Of a stretch of 32,758 nucleotides of DNA, positions 1 through 10,067 are shown one piece after another. The first letter of the stretch is position 1; each line of letters opens with the position of its first letter. This DNA comes from Haplomitrium mnioides. Its lineage: Eukaryota > Marchantiophyta > Haplomitriopsida > Calobryales. The stretch spans positions 27,151 to 59,908 of the forward strand of contig JBNGIS010032964.1 in the NCBI GenBank assembly GCA_049999725.1. Reading direction: 5' to 3'. The translations under genes were made by a program, and so were the position numbers. Below the pieces are notes generated by a model. The model was not told the origin of the DNA, searched no databases, and worked only from the letters and a program-made list of their open reading frames with translations.

Positions 1-947
1 TTTTGAGTAGCTTATTCTTGGTTCAAAGTAGCGACGGTTAATTTTTATTTTTTTAAGAACAATTACATTTCTAGTTTTCAAAATCAAAATTTGTTTCAAA
101 TGCAAGAGGGATTGAGCGCATTTCAGGAGGTGCTCACGTGAAAGCCTAATCTGGGTAGATCAAATGAAGGTTGCGTTTTTTTTTTTAGAGGCAAGCCCGA
201 TTTGTGAGACATATGCTACATTTCCTTCAATTCATTTTTTCTGCTCAAACGATTGAAGGATATTTTAGAGAAATATATTGCCTTCAGAAAGAGGACCTTT
301 TGTATAAGCCAAAGTGGGTTGCGTGCTGCAAATCGTGGCTATTCATGTGATTTGATTGAAAGATTCATAGCTTCCTCAATAACTTTGGCTATTTGGTCAT
401 GATGGGTCTGAACGATCAAGACATATTTTTCTATGTGTACGATCTTGAAGGATTACTGCCGCTCGAAGATAAGTTGTGATGGTGATTTCATGAACTGCTC
501 ATTAATGCCAAAGGGAGGCAAACCCTTGTTGTATATCTTTTGTTAGAACAACACGGTTAGTGATTTTGCAAAGATTATAAAAGAGACGAGAGTAGTAAGA
601 AGAAGTTAAAGAAGAGTTTTATTTTCTTCTATGGCTTCCATGAGCTTCAAAGGGATCTAAACAAATGTAGAAGTGCCTCAGCCACAAGTTTCAGGTTGTT
701 TTTAATTCAAATGTCAATGTGTGTTGATAAAGAAGAAGAAGTCTCTATCAACATGACATTGTTTTGAAGACCAACTTGATCTAACCAGAAGATTTCAAAG
801 AAGCAACTCTATGCATTTGGGCATATCAAGCTCTTCTATTCTCTATTTTTCTATTGTTATTTTGAACAAGAGCAAATGCAGGTCCAACATATTAATCTTA
901 TTTTCAGTATTACCTGAACCAATAAATCCAACTTCACTAATCCAACC
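1..947. other. A/T-rich leader upstream of Copia gag, no gene seen
   Basis: No open frame of coding character is seen on either strand. A TATAAAAG box lies at 575-582, followed by purine-rich sequence and a short start codon context at 631, which would suit the transcribed part of an LTR or leader belonging to the Copia gag that begins at 948. I could not find a matching second LTR in the window, so neither LTR borders nor a primer-binding site can be assigned. Confidence 0.35.
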
Positions 948-1847
948 ATGAACACTATTGAGAAACTGCCTTTTCAGGCCTTCTCCACTCATGGGTCAAA
1001 TTACTTGAATTGGTCTTTGGATGCTAAAGCCCACCTTCCATCCAAAGATCTCCAAGATGCCATCATAACTAATGAAGGACCTACTTTACAAGAAAATGCG
1101 AAAACATTGATTCTCATACGTCATCATTTGGCTAATTCATTGAAAACCTAATATATGAATCATAACAATCCCAAGATACTATGGGATGATCTCAAACTAT
1201 GGTTTGATCATGTGAGAACAATATCCTTACCATATGAAATACACAACTGGATAAATCTTAGAGTTGAAAATTATCCAACAATTGCAAGCTATAACAGCAA
1301 ATGTTTTTGCATTGTATCTCAATAAGCTATTTGTGGTCAACCTATTGTAGATGAGAAACTGAGAGACAAAACCCTATCTACTTTAAATGTTGCCAATCTA
1401 GTTTTGGCATCTCAGTATCACAATATAAATTTTGCAAGGTGTTCAAAACCAACTGCATTTATGCTTCTTGCTGAGAAACATCAAACTTTGCTCCTTGAAA
1501 ACGCTAAGAAGAGACCACCAGGGAGTCGTGCCTCTCATCCTAGACCTAAAACACACTTTACCACAACCAAAAACAAGACCAGAAAGAGTCGTGGCAATTT
1601 CAATGGGAGAAGAGGGAGACAGTCTAACATAGGAAGACATCAACCGATTAGGAACAGAGGATATCCTATACCAACCTCAACAAGACGACCTTATCAACTC
1701 ACAAATAAGGCACAATCAGGTGGACATGTTGAGCAGACTCAAGCTTTCAAAATGAAGAAGGGAGAATTCCAGCTCATCTACGTTGGATTTGATGTATTTG
1801 ATGAAACTCCTCAAGTTGACGAGAATGATGATATGCTTGAGGCCTGA
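948..1847 (+). pseudogene. Copia-type retrotransposon gag (UBN2/DUF4219-like), two in-frame stops
   Basis: One frame runs the whole length, broken by TAA at 1149-1151 and TAA at 1323-1325. The N-terminal block (FSTHGSNYLNWSLDAKAHL) matches the 'L.G.NYL.W..D....L' opening of plant Copia gag proteins. It is followed by the family's IRHHLANSLK, LWDDLKLWFDH and 'NWINLRVENYPTIASYNS' blocks, then a Leu-rich 'LLAEKHQTLLLENAKKRPPGS' segment and a basic Arg/Gly/Asn-rich tail (about 1540-1700). The CCHC zinc knuckle normally found after the basic region is not visible. The protein would form the virus-like particle in a living element; this copy cannot. The start is the ATG at 948. No protease, integrase or RT follows. 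Confidence 0.8.
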
Positions 1848-1985
1848 TTTGAGCAAGAAACGTGCACATTTTGAAGTTCAGGAGATGGTGAACTAAAGGA
1901 GTCCATAAGGTGTCGAGCTTAAGCAGTATTGCGGATTTCAATTTTTGAAGGGAGTTTTCCACCTGTGTGCAGGCAAAAAACGCAT

Positions 1986-1999
1986 AGGGGGAGAAAAAA
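1986..1999 (+). other. Polypurine-tract-like sequence
   Basis: A 14-nt purine run (AGGGGGAGAAAAAA) lies 139 bp after the Copia gag stop and is followed at once by TGTCTG, the layout of a polypurine tract next to a 3' LTR. If real, this element would carry gag only. No partner LTR was found, so the call is tentative. Confidence 0.25.
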
Positions 2000-2262
2000 T
2001 GTCTGTTTTTCATTGAAACGTCAGAAAATTCCGCTTCACGAAGGAGAGGAGACAAAGACAAAGGGCAAAGTTTTGAACAGGTAGACAGAGCATAGGAGAA
2101 GGGAGTAGCAACGTCATGATTTTTCCATCACGAAGGAGAGAACGTTGCGATTCCGCGACTGCGCGCGCACAAAAAAAAATTTTTTTAAAAAAAAAATTAG
2201 TAGATGACGACAATGGTGGCATCATGGGCTGGAGCACAAGGGTGAGAGGAGGATTGAGCAAT

Positions 2263-2382
2263 GGGCATTTTCAAGAGCAAAGCGAGGTGCTCTGCATAGT
2301 GAGAAAGTGTGGGAGAATAATTGTGGGGCATTTTCAAGAGCAAAATGAGGTGCTATGCACAGTGTGAAAGTGTGGGAGAAAA
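2263..2382 (+). repeat. Tandem duplication, about 60-63 bp x 2
   Basis: Two adjacent copies (2263-2325 and 2326-2382) both begin GGGCATTTTCAAGAGCAAA and end near TGTGGGAGAA. They differ at a handful of positions. No function is suggested. Confidence 0.85.
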
Positions 2383-2916
2383 CAAGGAGAAGGGAGTCCT
2401 ACGAGAAAGTAGGAGACTCCTTGATGCTAGCTTTACAGGAGAACTGAGTCCCAAGAGAAGAGCGTTCTGATTCTGCCATCACCAACGAGAAGAGAGTAGG
2501 CTGGAGTGCAAGGGTGAGAGAAGGATTGAGCATGAGAACGACTTGGTTTTGAGCTTTCTGCAGCACTTGAGTCATTATGTGCAAGCTAGTGAAGAAAAAT
2601 GAAGTGTGACATTGCTTGGTTCGAAGTTGGTTTACTCTCTAGGAAGGAGCTTTCTTATGAGTAAGGAGTGTGCAAAGGAAGGAGGTTGGAGGTTGCTAGG
2701 GCTTGAAGCATAGGGAAATAGAGGTAGTCTGATTGGAATAGGAGTTATGAAGTTCAAGGACTTCATTACTAGAAAGCTATGGTTGTGAAGACAAGCATGG
2801 TACAATGGCTAGGTTGTATATCTAAGCACTAAGGTGAAAACTGTGAGGGTGAACACCAAAGTAGAAGCGTGCTTGTTTCCTTAAGCCATGGGGAACAAGT
2901 GCCCAGAAGTAGAAGG

Positions 2917-3012
2917 CCATATTTGTTTTGTAAGAGCAAGGTTGTGTTGCTCATGAAGAGAATGCCATATTTGTTATATAAATGCAAGGTTATGCTGCTC
3001 ATTAAGCCATCG
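2917..3012 (+). repeat. Tandem duplication, 48 bp x 2
   Basis: Copies at 2917-2964 and 2965-3012 both begin CCATATTTGTT and contain GCAAGGTT-TG-TGCTCAT. It lies just upstream of the LINE ORF1 start and could belong to the LINE 5' UTR, where tandem repeats are common, but this is inference. Confidence 0.8.
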
Positions 3013-3060
3013 CAAGTGGTGTGAAGGTCGATAAGTAAAGGAAAGCTACTCTTTGCCTGG

Positions 3061-4269
3061 ATGGCCACATCAAGAGCTTGGGAGAAAGGTTCTCCTTCTG
3101 GAGTGGACATGGTGGAGAGACTAGGCAATCCCCCAATGTCTACGATCACCTCCCAGCCAGGACCCTCTAAGTGGCGAAAGACTATCCCTAACCGAGATAT
3201 AGAGCTGGATGATAGCTTGACGGAAGCTACCTCTAGAGAGCTGAAAAAGTCACTTTTGGTTAGACAGTTTTGGGGGTTTTTTCTAGGGCTGAAGGAACAA
3301 GAAGAATGGTTGGGCAAAATCTGTCAAGTCTTGAACATCTTAGCCTCAGTTCTGAGGCTGATAGGGAAAGGCTTTTTCCTCATCAAAGCCCAAAATGAAC
3401 AATCAAGGTTGAAAATTTTGGCGAGAAGACCTTTCCATCTGAAGAAAAAAATGTGTTCCATTTAGGATTGGGGACCTTTATTTGATCCCATCTCAAAAGT
3501 GAAAGGAGCAGCTCCAAAATGAATCACACTTCCTTTTGTCTCGGAGGAATTTCGCAATCATTTCTCTAGGATGGCGGAGAGTTTTGGTAAGGTGGTGGTT
3601 ATTCCTCCTTGTGAGAGAGAGACGCATATTAGATCCTGCAAAGAATCAGATACTTCAGATGGAGTGGTGGCCACAATAGGCCTTAAAGGGCCAGGGGGCA
3701 AGCAATTAATCCAAGAAGTGGAATATGATGGAATCCCTCTAAGGTCTCTTAGGTGTCTCAGCTTCGATCACTTTATCAAAAATTGTCCTTTGGGCACATC
3801 TTCAGTTGGTCCAAGAGAGGAAATGGAAAGAACCTGCAAGGCAAAAGGAAGGCCTTGCAAGCTAGTCACTACTTTGGAAGCCATTTATGAACCTTGTCCA
3901 GCTAGGAGTACATGCTATCTTTTAAGAGCCACCAAGGACCTGCAAGGCACTTCAACTACAGCAGGACCCTCAGTGGAGAAGTCACCAATAGAGCTGACCC
4001 AAGGTGGCATTGGAAGAGTCTCCAACAAGCAGCCAACACCAAAGAACAAAGGTAAGAGCCAGATGAGTGCTGCCAACCAGAAATCGCAACAGATGCAGAC
4101 TTCCTACTCCAAAGAGGAGGTCATTTGCAAGAGTCCCTCCCCTTTGATCCCTTCCGATAGGCCCTTTAATGGACAAAAGCAAATCATGGGGAAAAACACT
4201 TCAAATGTACTATCCGTAGCTCCTCTGACTGAGCTAGATAGTGCAGAGCAGACTGAGATGACTTTATAG
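3061..4269 (+). pseudogene. L1-type LINE ORF1 (DUF4283 / zinc-knuckle protein), broken
   Basis: A single frame runs from ATG 3061 to TAG 4267-4269 with two internal stops (TAG 3463-3465, TGA 3520-3522; the second replaces the Trp expected in the 'P.W+.LP' motif of DUF4283). The region at about 3400-3640 resembles the DUF4283 fold of plant LINE ORF1 RNA-binding proteins (FHLKKKMCSI, DWGPLFDPIS, FGKVVVIPPCERETHIRSCK). At 3724-3795 comes the zinc-knuckle block 'YDGIPLRSLRCLSFDHFIKNC', in which the first Cys of the CX2CX4HX4C pattern is Ser (codon tct). The C-terminal third is Lys/Ser/Gln-rich. ORF1 would coat LINE RNA. Coding-like sequence continues in another frame to about 4620, so the original ORF1 was probably longer. 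Confidence 0.75.
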
Positions 4270-4637
4270 TAATTGGGAGGAGCGTAGAAGAAGATAGAAT
4301 GTTATTACTCAAGGAGAGCTCCTACCTTAACCCTCAAGACCCTCAAGATCTCTCATAGAAACAAGGAGCAACCGATAGAGAGATCCTCAGTGAGATGGAA
4401 CATCAGGAGTAAACCCTCACAGTTGTCAAATCCCTCCATTTCAGCACTTGTGACTCCTCTTCCTCAACATCTTCAAGCTCGCAAGGCTTTTTCTGCAAGT
4501 GTTCCTGATACTGCATTACTAGACACACCAGAAAAGGAACCTTAGAGTTCCCCAGTTGTGGGTAGTTCAGGCATAAATGTTCTCAAAGACATCCTTGGTG
4601 AGGATGATATGATGGTTTGTTCTCTTTCCTGCTCTGC
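4270..4637 (+). other. LINE inter-ORF region, frameshifted ORF1 tail
   Basis: Shifted frames across this stretch read Ser/Pro/Glu-rich peptides with few stops, as expected for the end of ORF1 after one or more frameshifts. ORF2 then opens at ATG 4638. No other feature is seen. Confidence 0.4.
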
Positions 4638-5400
4638 ATGAAAATCCAATTCCTGAGCTACAATGTTAGAGGAATATGAAAGGATAAATGCAAAATGGAG
4701 GTTGTTACTGATTTCATCATAAAGTTTAAGCCTTACATTGATATCATTTTTATTCAAATGCACAAGCTTAGTAATCCTAGAGGTAGGTTCCTTTTGAAAC
4801 TGCTCTAGCCTCGTGGAGAGATATGGTCTACAAAAGCTAGGAGATCAAAAGGTGGTCTCGGCATTGGCGTATTAGCAAAGTTGGTTCCATTCCACAAAGG
4901 GACCTACACTCTATGCAATGGTCGAGCTTTGTGGACAGATTTGGATGGTTTGCCAGAAGGGAAATTTGGTGTACTCAACGTCTATGCACCTAACCTTGCA
5001 AGTGAAAGGCGTCGAATATGGACTGACCTCTTAAACTCACTTCTTAATGATAGGAACTAGATCATGGGAGGAGATTTTAACATGGTGGAAAACCAAGAGG
5101 ACTGTAGGGGAGGCACTAGCCATAGCCTAGGTGGACTTGAACTCCAAGCTTGGAGTGACCTACTAGCATTCATGAGAAGCAAACCCATTCCAGGTGACAC
5201 CAAGAGCATTGAAGTTTTCATGGAGAAATTAGCAAAGAGGGCGAATCCTAACTAGACTAGACAGATTCTATGTTCCAACTAGTTTCTTACGTCAATCCTG
5301 CAGGGCTAAGGTCATCAATGTTGGTGGATTGTCTTGCTCTGACCATCTACCCATGTCCATGGTGCTAATGTTCAAGGGTCACTTAGTTCTCAAAACTAGT
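4638..5400 (+). pseudogene. LINE ORF2, endonuclease (EEP/APE-type) domain, broken
   Basis: ATG 4638 opens the domain with the motif FLSYNVRGI. In-frame stops follow (TGA after NVRGI, TAG after LLKLL, TAG before IMGGDFN). Landmarks in order: 'IIFIQMHKLSNPRGRF', where the catalytic Glu expected in 'QEHK' is Met; 'TKARRSKGGLGIGVL'; 'GVLNVYAPN'; 'IMGGDFNMVEN' (GDFN motif intact, about 5064-5096); then a frameshift near 5210-5245. After it, 'ILTRLDRFYVPTSF' and 'GLSCSDHLPMSMV' (SDH motif, about 5337-5360) complete the endonuclease fold. This enzyme would nick target DNA to prime reverse transcription. The Glu change, three stops and a frameshift make it dead. Confidence 0.85.
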
Positions 5401-7012
5401 TTTTTCAGGATGAATATCTCTCATCTTGAAGACCCTTAAGTAGTTGTGAAGTTGGAGGAGATCTAGAATTCGATGCCAATACCCTTTGTAAGAGCCCACG
5501 GGCAGTCAAAATGGTGGGATGAGGCAGTCTGCAGAATCACTAAGTGGCTAAGAGAATTTGGGTTCAAAAAAACGTACCTCAAAAGAGCAAAGAAGTGATG
5601 CTCAGAAGCAAAGTTGCTACTCTCAGAGCCCAGATTGAGAAAGACCAGAACAACACTCATCTCCAATAGGAACTAGACATGCATACGATAGCTTTGGAGC
5701 TCTTGGAAGATTACAGAGCCAAAGGAGCCAGGATCCGATCAAGTGCAAAGTGGTTTGAAGAGGGGATAAGATGAACAAGTTCTTTTTCAACACTCTCCAA
5801 GATCGCAAAGCTTCTGCAGAGATCGTAGAACTAAAGATGTCTGCGTAAGAAGAACTCTTTGAGTGAAAGGACAAAGAAAAGAGGTTAGTAGACTACTTGT
5901 CCAGCATTTTTAGCCGCAGGACAGACGATCCGCTAAGAGCGATTGCCCAAGAAGAGACTCTCAGGCACATTCCCTCACGCGTCTCTCTTGCTCAGCGAAC
6001 CTGGTTGGAAGACCCTCCCAGTGAAGAAGAAATCAGGAATGCCCTGGCTAGCATGGGAGGGCTTAAATCCCTATGACCAAATGGTCTTCCTAGCAAATTC
6101 TACAAATGTTGCTAGAAATAGATCGACAAAGACTACACAGCCATGATCTCGGAAGTTGTTAGAAGAGAATGGTTCAGTGTTGAGCTTAACAAAGGCACAA
6201 TCTCCTTAATTGACAAGGGTGGCGATAAGACTCTAGTCTCTAACTGGAGACCCATTTCCCTTCTAAACACCTCCTACAAGATCTTTGCCAAAGTGATTGC
6301 GTGTAGGTTGCAAAAAGTTCTGACAGGAATTACTAATATAGAGCAGTCAGCCTTTCTGCCAAATAGATACATCTTGGACAATATGATCTCTACAATTGAG
6401 ACCAAGGATTGGGCTCTCTCATCAAGACAAGAGTGTGTTTTCTTGATTGTGGATTTCGAGAAAGCTTCTGATACAATGGACTGGGAGTTCTTGTTCAAAG
6501 CTTTAGAGGCCATGGGGTTTGGTCAAAAATTCATTGGCTATGTGAAGGTGACACCATTTAATGCCACGTCAATAATCAACCCTAATGGCATCCCCTTGTG
6601 CTCCATCAGTATCCAGCGATATGTTCGTCAAGGCTTCCCTCTAGCTCCTTTTCTATATCTTGTGGTAGAAGATGCACTGGGACACCTTCTCAATAATGCA
6701 ACGCTCTATGGACAAGTAAAAAGGATCTCTATCCCCTTGGGCAGGAGTCATATGTTTTCCCAATATGCGGATGACACTCATCTATCCTTGGCAGGAGAAG
6801 AACAAAACCCACTGAAGGCAGTAGAGCTGCTGAGCACCTTCTCCAAGGTTGCCGGAGAGAATGTCAATTAGGAGGAAACATTTGCTGTTTGGATCAGCCC
6901 CTGACCCAAGCCACAAAGGTGGGATGTGGGCACCAACTGGAAATGGGCAGAAAAAGATACAGCATTGAAATTCCTAGGTATTCCATTCAGCCTTCAAAGT
7001 GGTCTACCTTCT
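5401..7012 (+). pseudogene. LINE ORF2, linker and reverse transcriptase domain, broken
   Basis: The linker (5460-6140) is frameshifted several times but keeps family signatures: 'WWDEAVCRITKWL', 'LEDYRAKGARIRSSAKWFEEG' and, after a shift, 'NKFFFNTLQD'. From 6143 to 6871 one open frame holds the RT: 'GTISLIDKGGDKTLVSNWRPISLLNTSY', 'EQSAFLPNRYILDN', motif A 'VDFEKASDTMDWEFL' (Asp present; the usual Tyr after EKA is Ser), 'GIPLCSISIQRYVRQGFPLAPFLY', and the catalytic 'QYADDTHLSL' at about 6763-6792. After TAG 6869-6871 the same frame continues (one more TGA) with 'ALKFLGIPFSLQ', the post-RT motif of this family, and stops at the insertion near 7013. An L1-clade plant LINE is the clear call. Confidence 0.9.
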
Positions 7013-7327
7013 TGACATACATACAATATAACATAACGTAGCACATGAGAGTCAAAAGGTGGATGGATGCAAAGTATATTACAGAGCTCCCCAGCAACGG
7101 TGCCATCATTGTGACGAAAAGATCAGGGCATAGGGGGAGGAGCCGTGCTCTAGTGTTTACTTGACATACATATATGTAACATAAAATAACATACATACAT
7201 ATGAGAGAGGAAAGGTAGAATACAAAGTACATTACAGAGATCTGAAGGGGAATACATTTAACTTTATATACTATGTGTCACTCCCTGAGTAACAATCCAA
7301 TACATTGTATTAATATTCCCCCGAACA
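7013..7327 (-). repeat. LTR-like terminal sequence, with internal duplication
   Basis: Read on the minus strand from 7327 it starts TGTTCGGGGGAATATTAATA and ends ...TATGTCA at 7013, with the TG...CA ends of an LTR. A TATATAAAG box lies at 7262-7270 (minus sense), about 57 nt inside. Two copies of a roughly 75-bp segment (7011-7086 and 7160-7236) repeat inside it at a period of about 149 bp. The LINE reading frame stops exactly at its end. No second copy of this LTR is present in the window, so it may be a 3' LTR whose 5' partner was lost. The minus-strand frame entering it could be the end of a Copia RNase H, but that is weak. Confidence 0.5.
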
Positions 7328-7991
7328 ATGTCAAGATTTCTAACTCCATATCTCCTTAACTTCCTTTCGAAAATCTGTCCTGCTTACTACTCAATGTATA
7401 CTTCGTGCAGTCTTCACCTTATGGAGTCAACACAAAGCTTCGGACCCTCCAACCTCATCATGTATGGCAGTGACAAGCTGCCACAACTTCTTGCTGGTGT
7501 CATAAGTTCCCGACAACAGGTTTTGATCATCGATCTTCATGCTGAGTTTCTGCCACTCTCCGGAGGTAACGGGAAAACTCAGCCATTATGATTCGTTGCA
7601 CTTCACCAACCTTCCTCTCCACTCCAACTCAACAAATAACAATCAAATGAACAAGTAATCTTCCAACTCCATCTACAACAAACTCTCACATATGCAGCTT
7701 GGTCTGATTTCTCTCCTTTTTAGTTTTTTGGTCTCAACTTCTGGCCAAACCTACAACAAACACACTCACGCCTACAACAAAATACTCCACAATCCCAACC
7801 TCCTTACCCTTCATGGCTGTAGAACAGAGTCTTCAACTTTGTTGTCTACTCTATCTCCTCTTTCCATCTCAACACCAAGCTTGACAGATTTTGCGCTTTG
7901 CAAAATTCTTGCCCATGCCACTCTTGATCGAACAATTAGACAAATTTATTGTACTGATCAACTTCATGAACTTCCACCTCTGCAATAGGCT

Positions 7992-8174
7992 TCAAACCTG
8001 CAAAGGCACTTTCCTCTTTCCCTCTTCTTCATTGACACATTCAACAATCTCAATTCCTTCTTCACTAATGTGACCTTGCTGATCTAGGACAGACCACAGC
8101 TCTTGTCCCACATTTGGCACACAGAACAACCACTTTAAAGGATTTGAAAAGAACTTCCGCCATAGTTCCTTCAT
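7992..8174 (-). pseudogene. Unidentified exon-like fragment
   Basis: A 60-codon minus-strand frame begins 'MKELWRKFFSNPLKWLF'. The 'LW..FF..P..W' pattern recalls the repeated motif of plant organellar single-strand DNA-binding (OSB) proteins, but the conserved 'WWD.R' and 'PDFKH' parts do not follow, so I do not assign it. It may be another captured exon, in the same orientation as the two recognised fragments. Upstream (8175-8330, minus) the same region reads Lys/Asp-rich peptide. Confidence 0.2.
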
Positions 8175-8426
8175 ACTATTCCCACGATCCTGATTTTTTT
8201 TTATCTATTCTCATTTTCAAATCTAAATGCTTGGCTTCTTTCACTTTCTCAAAGGTTGCCATTCATCTCACTTGTAGATGCAATTGCACAGAATTTTCGA
8301 TCGACATTAAAACTCTGCAGGCGTAAAAAACATTCAGGTCTACAGGTTCCCACCTCCTTTCCAACACTCTTGACCTACTTTTTTCTACACCAATTCCTTG
8401 CTTTCCTTTGAGAACTGTGAAATCGT

Positions 8427-8672
8427 CTATTTGCAAATAGCTGCATGTTCTCCTTTCTTTTCAACTATAGCAAACTCTTGCCCTCCTGAGATATCCTCAC
8501 AAAGAAGATTTCGACCAATGTAGTGTTTTAGAGAACCGCATGTCCTGTTCTTAGACAAAGATGCTTTGTCGTCAATGTGCCAATGATATAAACAAGGTAT
8601 AGGAACCGTACCTCCATCGCACATACCTTGGAAAAAATCAATAAAAGCATTCATTTCATATTTTTGTCTCAA
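8427..8672 (-). pseudogene. Unidentified exon-like fragment
   Basis: An 81-codon minus-strand frame contains 'CDGGTVPIPCLYHWHIDDKA', 'NRTCGSLKHYIGRNLLCEDI' and 'SGGQEFAIVEKKGEHAA'. Its ordinary amino-acid composition and lack of repeats look like a piece of a cellular protein. I do not recognise the family. Its neighbours on the same strand are the RHL1-like and SF3B3-like pieces, so capture from a host gene is plausible. Confidence 0.3.
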
Positions 8673-8794
8673 GAAGAATCAAGAACAAGTACAAGAATGA
8701 TTGCTCCCAGTTCTTTAAACTGCCCAAAAGTCACCTACAAAAATTCAGCTACACAGGAGTTGAAAACACACGCTGCAATTGAACGATGGATTAT

Positions 8795-9090
8795 CTAGCC
8801 TCTACCCTCATCTTTAGCTCCAAGTCTCATGCTTGGTGGTACATGCGAGCCCTTTTGGTCAGTGACAGGCACAACTAATCCTGGAAAAGAAAATAGGTAC
8901 TTGCTTTTCCTATGTCCCTTCTTCACGATATCTTTCCCATCACACTTGTGAATTGCTTTAAAAGGCCGCAAAGCATCAGCACACTTGACTTTGGAGCGAG
9001 AAAGCAATCCTCAAGAGAACGCCAGCTCTTTAAGCAGATTGTTCTCAACAATCAACTCCTTCTCTTTGGCAGAATGTTTGTCGTCTCTAC
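8795..9090 (-). pseudogene. RHL1-like (ROOT HAIRLESS 1) N-terminal fragment
   Basis: The minus-strand frame reads 'SAKEKELIVENNLLKELAFS', a stop, then 'GLLSRSKVKCADALRPFKA' and 'KCDGKDIVKKGHRKSKYLFS' followed by FPGLVVPV, ending at a stop at 8795. Plant RHL1 proteins, DNA-binding partners of topoisomerase VI in endoreduplication, have near their N terminus 'L+PSK..L...G.DI++K..RK..FLFSFPGL+AP', which this follows closely. The conserved middle of RHL1 that should come next is missing or too changed to see. One internal stop and truncation at both ends show it is not functional. The match is from memory of the family; a search would settle it. Confidence 0.6.
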
Positions 9091-9361
9091 CATTCTGACA
9101 CACGACTTTAGTTTTTCCCCATTACACAAAGCTAGCTCAACTTAGTGCCACTTTGACTAAGAACTTCTTGCAGTACCAAACCTTTATCAACGTTGTGCAC
9201 AATCATATGTTTTCTCTCTCTCTTGCTCCGTCGCACACAACGCTCTCACTACCACAGGGGCAACCCATGAGCCTTCCCCCTAACAGCTTCCCACTTTTCC
9301 CCATTCCTTCCATGCGCTGGTCATATTGACGACCATTCAGATAGGTTCTCAATTTCAAGAA

Positions 9362-9455
9362 CGTCAAGAAACCAACTACAGAACGCAAGAACATCAAGAA
9401 ACCAACCACTGAACGTACTCAATTGCATGAACCATCAAGAAACCAACGCTAGATA
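9362..9455 (+). repeat. Short imperfect repeat, three copies
   Basis: The 14-nt phrase TCAAGAAACCAACN occurs three times, near 9363, 9393 and 9433, between the RHL1-like and SF3B3-like fragments. Spacing is 30 and 40 bp. Confidence 0.6.
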
Positions 9456-9662
9456 TTGCTAGGCTCAAAATGATCGTCTAGCACTCGCGATCTTTCCCAC
9501 TGCTTGTTTCACACCCATTCCCTCTCTGTTCTCTTTTGAATCCTTGGCATGGAATAAGGATCAAACGCGTCCTTCATGTATCAAGAAACAAATTGAAGAT
9601 CTGAGACAAGTGGAGATCATCAATACTAACAACACCAACAAGTGCAATTGCGTAATTCCCTA

Positions 9663-10067
9663 CTAACAGTCTCGTTTCTTGCAACCAATCTCTACTCCTT
9701 TGAGATCTCCCCACAAAATGTCTCCACCAATGGCCATGTACTGTCCAGGAACAATGCGATGGCAACATGACTTCCCAAACATTTCTTGATGAAATTTCTC
9801 ACGCTTATACTCAAGAATAACAATCCTACCAGAGTCTGAGCCAACAACATTGTAATCCTTTTGAGAACTGGTGAATTGGAGCTGCACAAGCGATCAAATA
9901 ACCCCAAAGACCCCAACAGACAGGAGAGATTGGAGCTTTCCATTGTCATCAGGGCAAAGTAGGTCTTAAACCTTTCCACTGGCCACAACTATTTCCTACG
10001 CCTTACCACCAATGAAATTTCCATACGTTGTGCTAACAATTCCAGTCACTCGCTGAAGTGCATGATA
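9663..10067 (-). pseudogene. SF3B3 (splicing factor 3B subunit 3 / SAP130) N-terminal fragment
   Basis: Minus-strand translation from 10067 gives, in order, 'YHALQRVTGIVSTTYGNFIG', a stop in the place of Gln in 'GGK.QEIVVA', 'EIVVASGKV', a stop, 'DLLCPDDNGKLQSLLSVGVF', a TGA in the place of Arg in 'IRSL', then 'QKDYNVVGSDSGRIVILEYK' and 'FHQEMFGKSCCHRIVPGQYM'. This follows residues of about 6 to 120 of the roughly 1200-residue SF3B3 protein of the U2 snRNP (its first beta-propeller), where plants have 'GAQKDYIVVGSDSGRIVILEY' and 'ETFGKSGCRRIVPGQY'. It fades out after 'DLKGVEIGCKK' and stops at 9663. A small deletion shortens the loop before 'FHQE'. Three in-frame stops and loss of over 90% of the protein make it a gene fragment. 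Confidence 0.85.

Larger units (their letters stand above)
2000..3060. other. Repeat-rich intergenic DNA, no gene seen
   Basis: No frame of coding character. Besides the two tandem duplications listed separately, a 33-bp phrase beginning GGCTGGAG occurs at 2227-2259 and again, slightly changed, at 2499-2532, each followed by a related A/G-rich stretch. This suggests an old imperfect duplication of a few hundred bp. A short alternating GC stretch (2160-2168) precedes an A/T homopolymer patch at 2170-2197. Confidence 0.4.

Noticed and set aside
2116-2367. 83-codon open frame with basic start
   Set aside because: It spans an A homopolymer and the 63-bp tandem duplication; 63 is a multiple of three, which explains the open frame.
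6274-6513. Minus-strand frame opposite the LINE RT
   Set aside because: It is the shadow of the well-supported RT frame on the plus strand.
7275-7286. GTGTCACTCCCT as proof of a target duplication for a processed pseudogene
   Set aside because: The left copy lies inside the LTR-like sequence, not at the LINE junction, and there is no poly(A) (poly-T on the plus strand) at that end.
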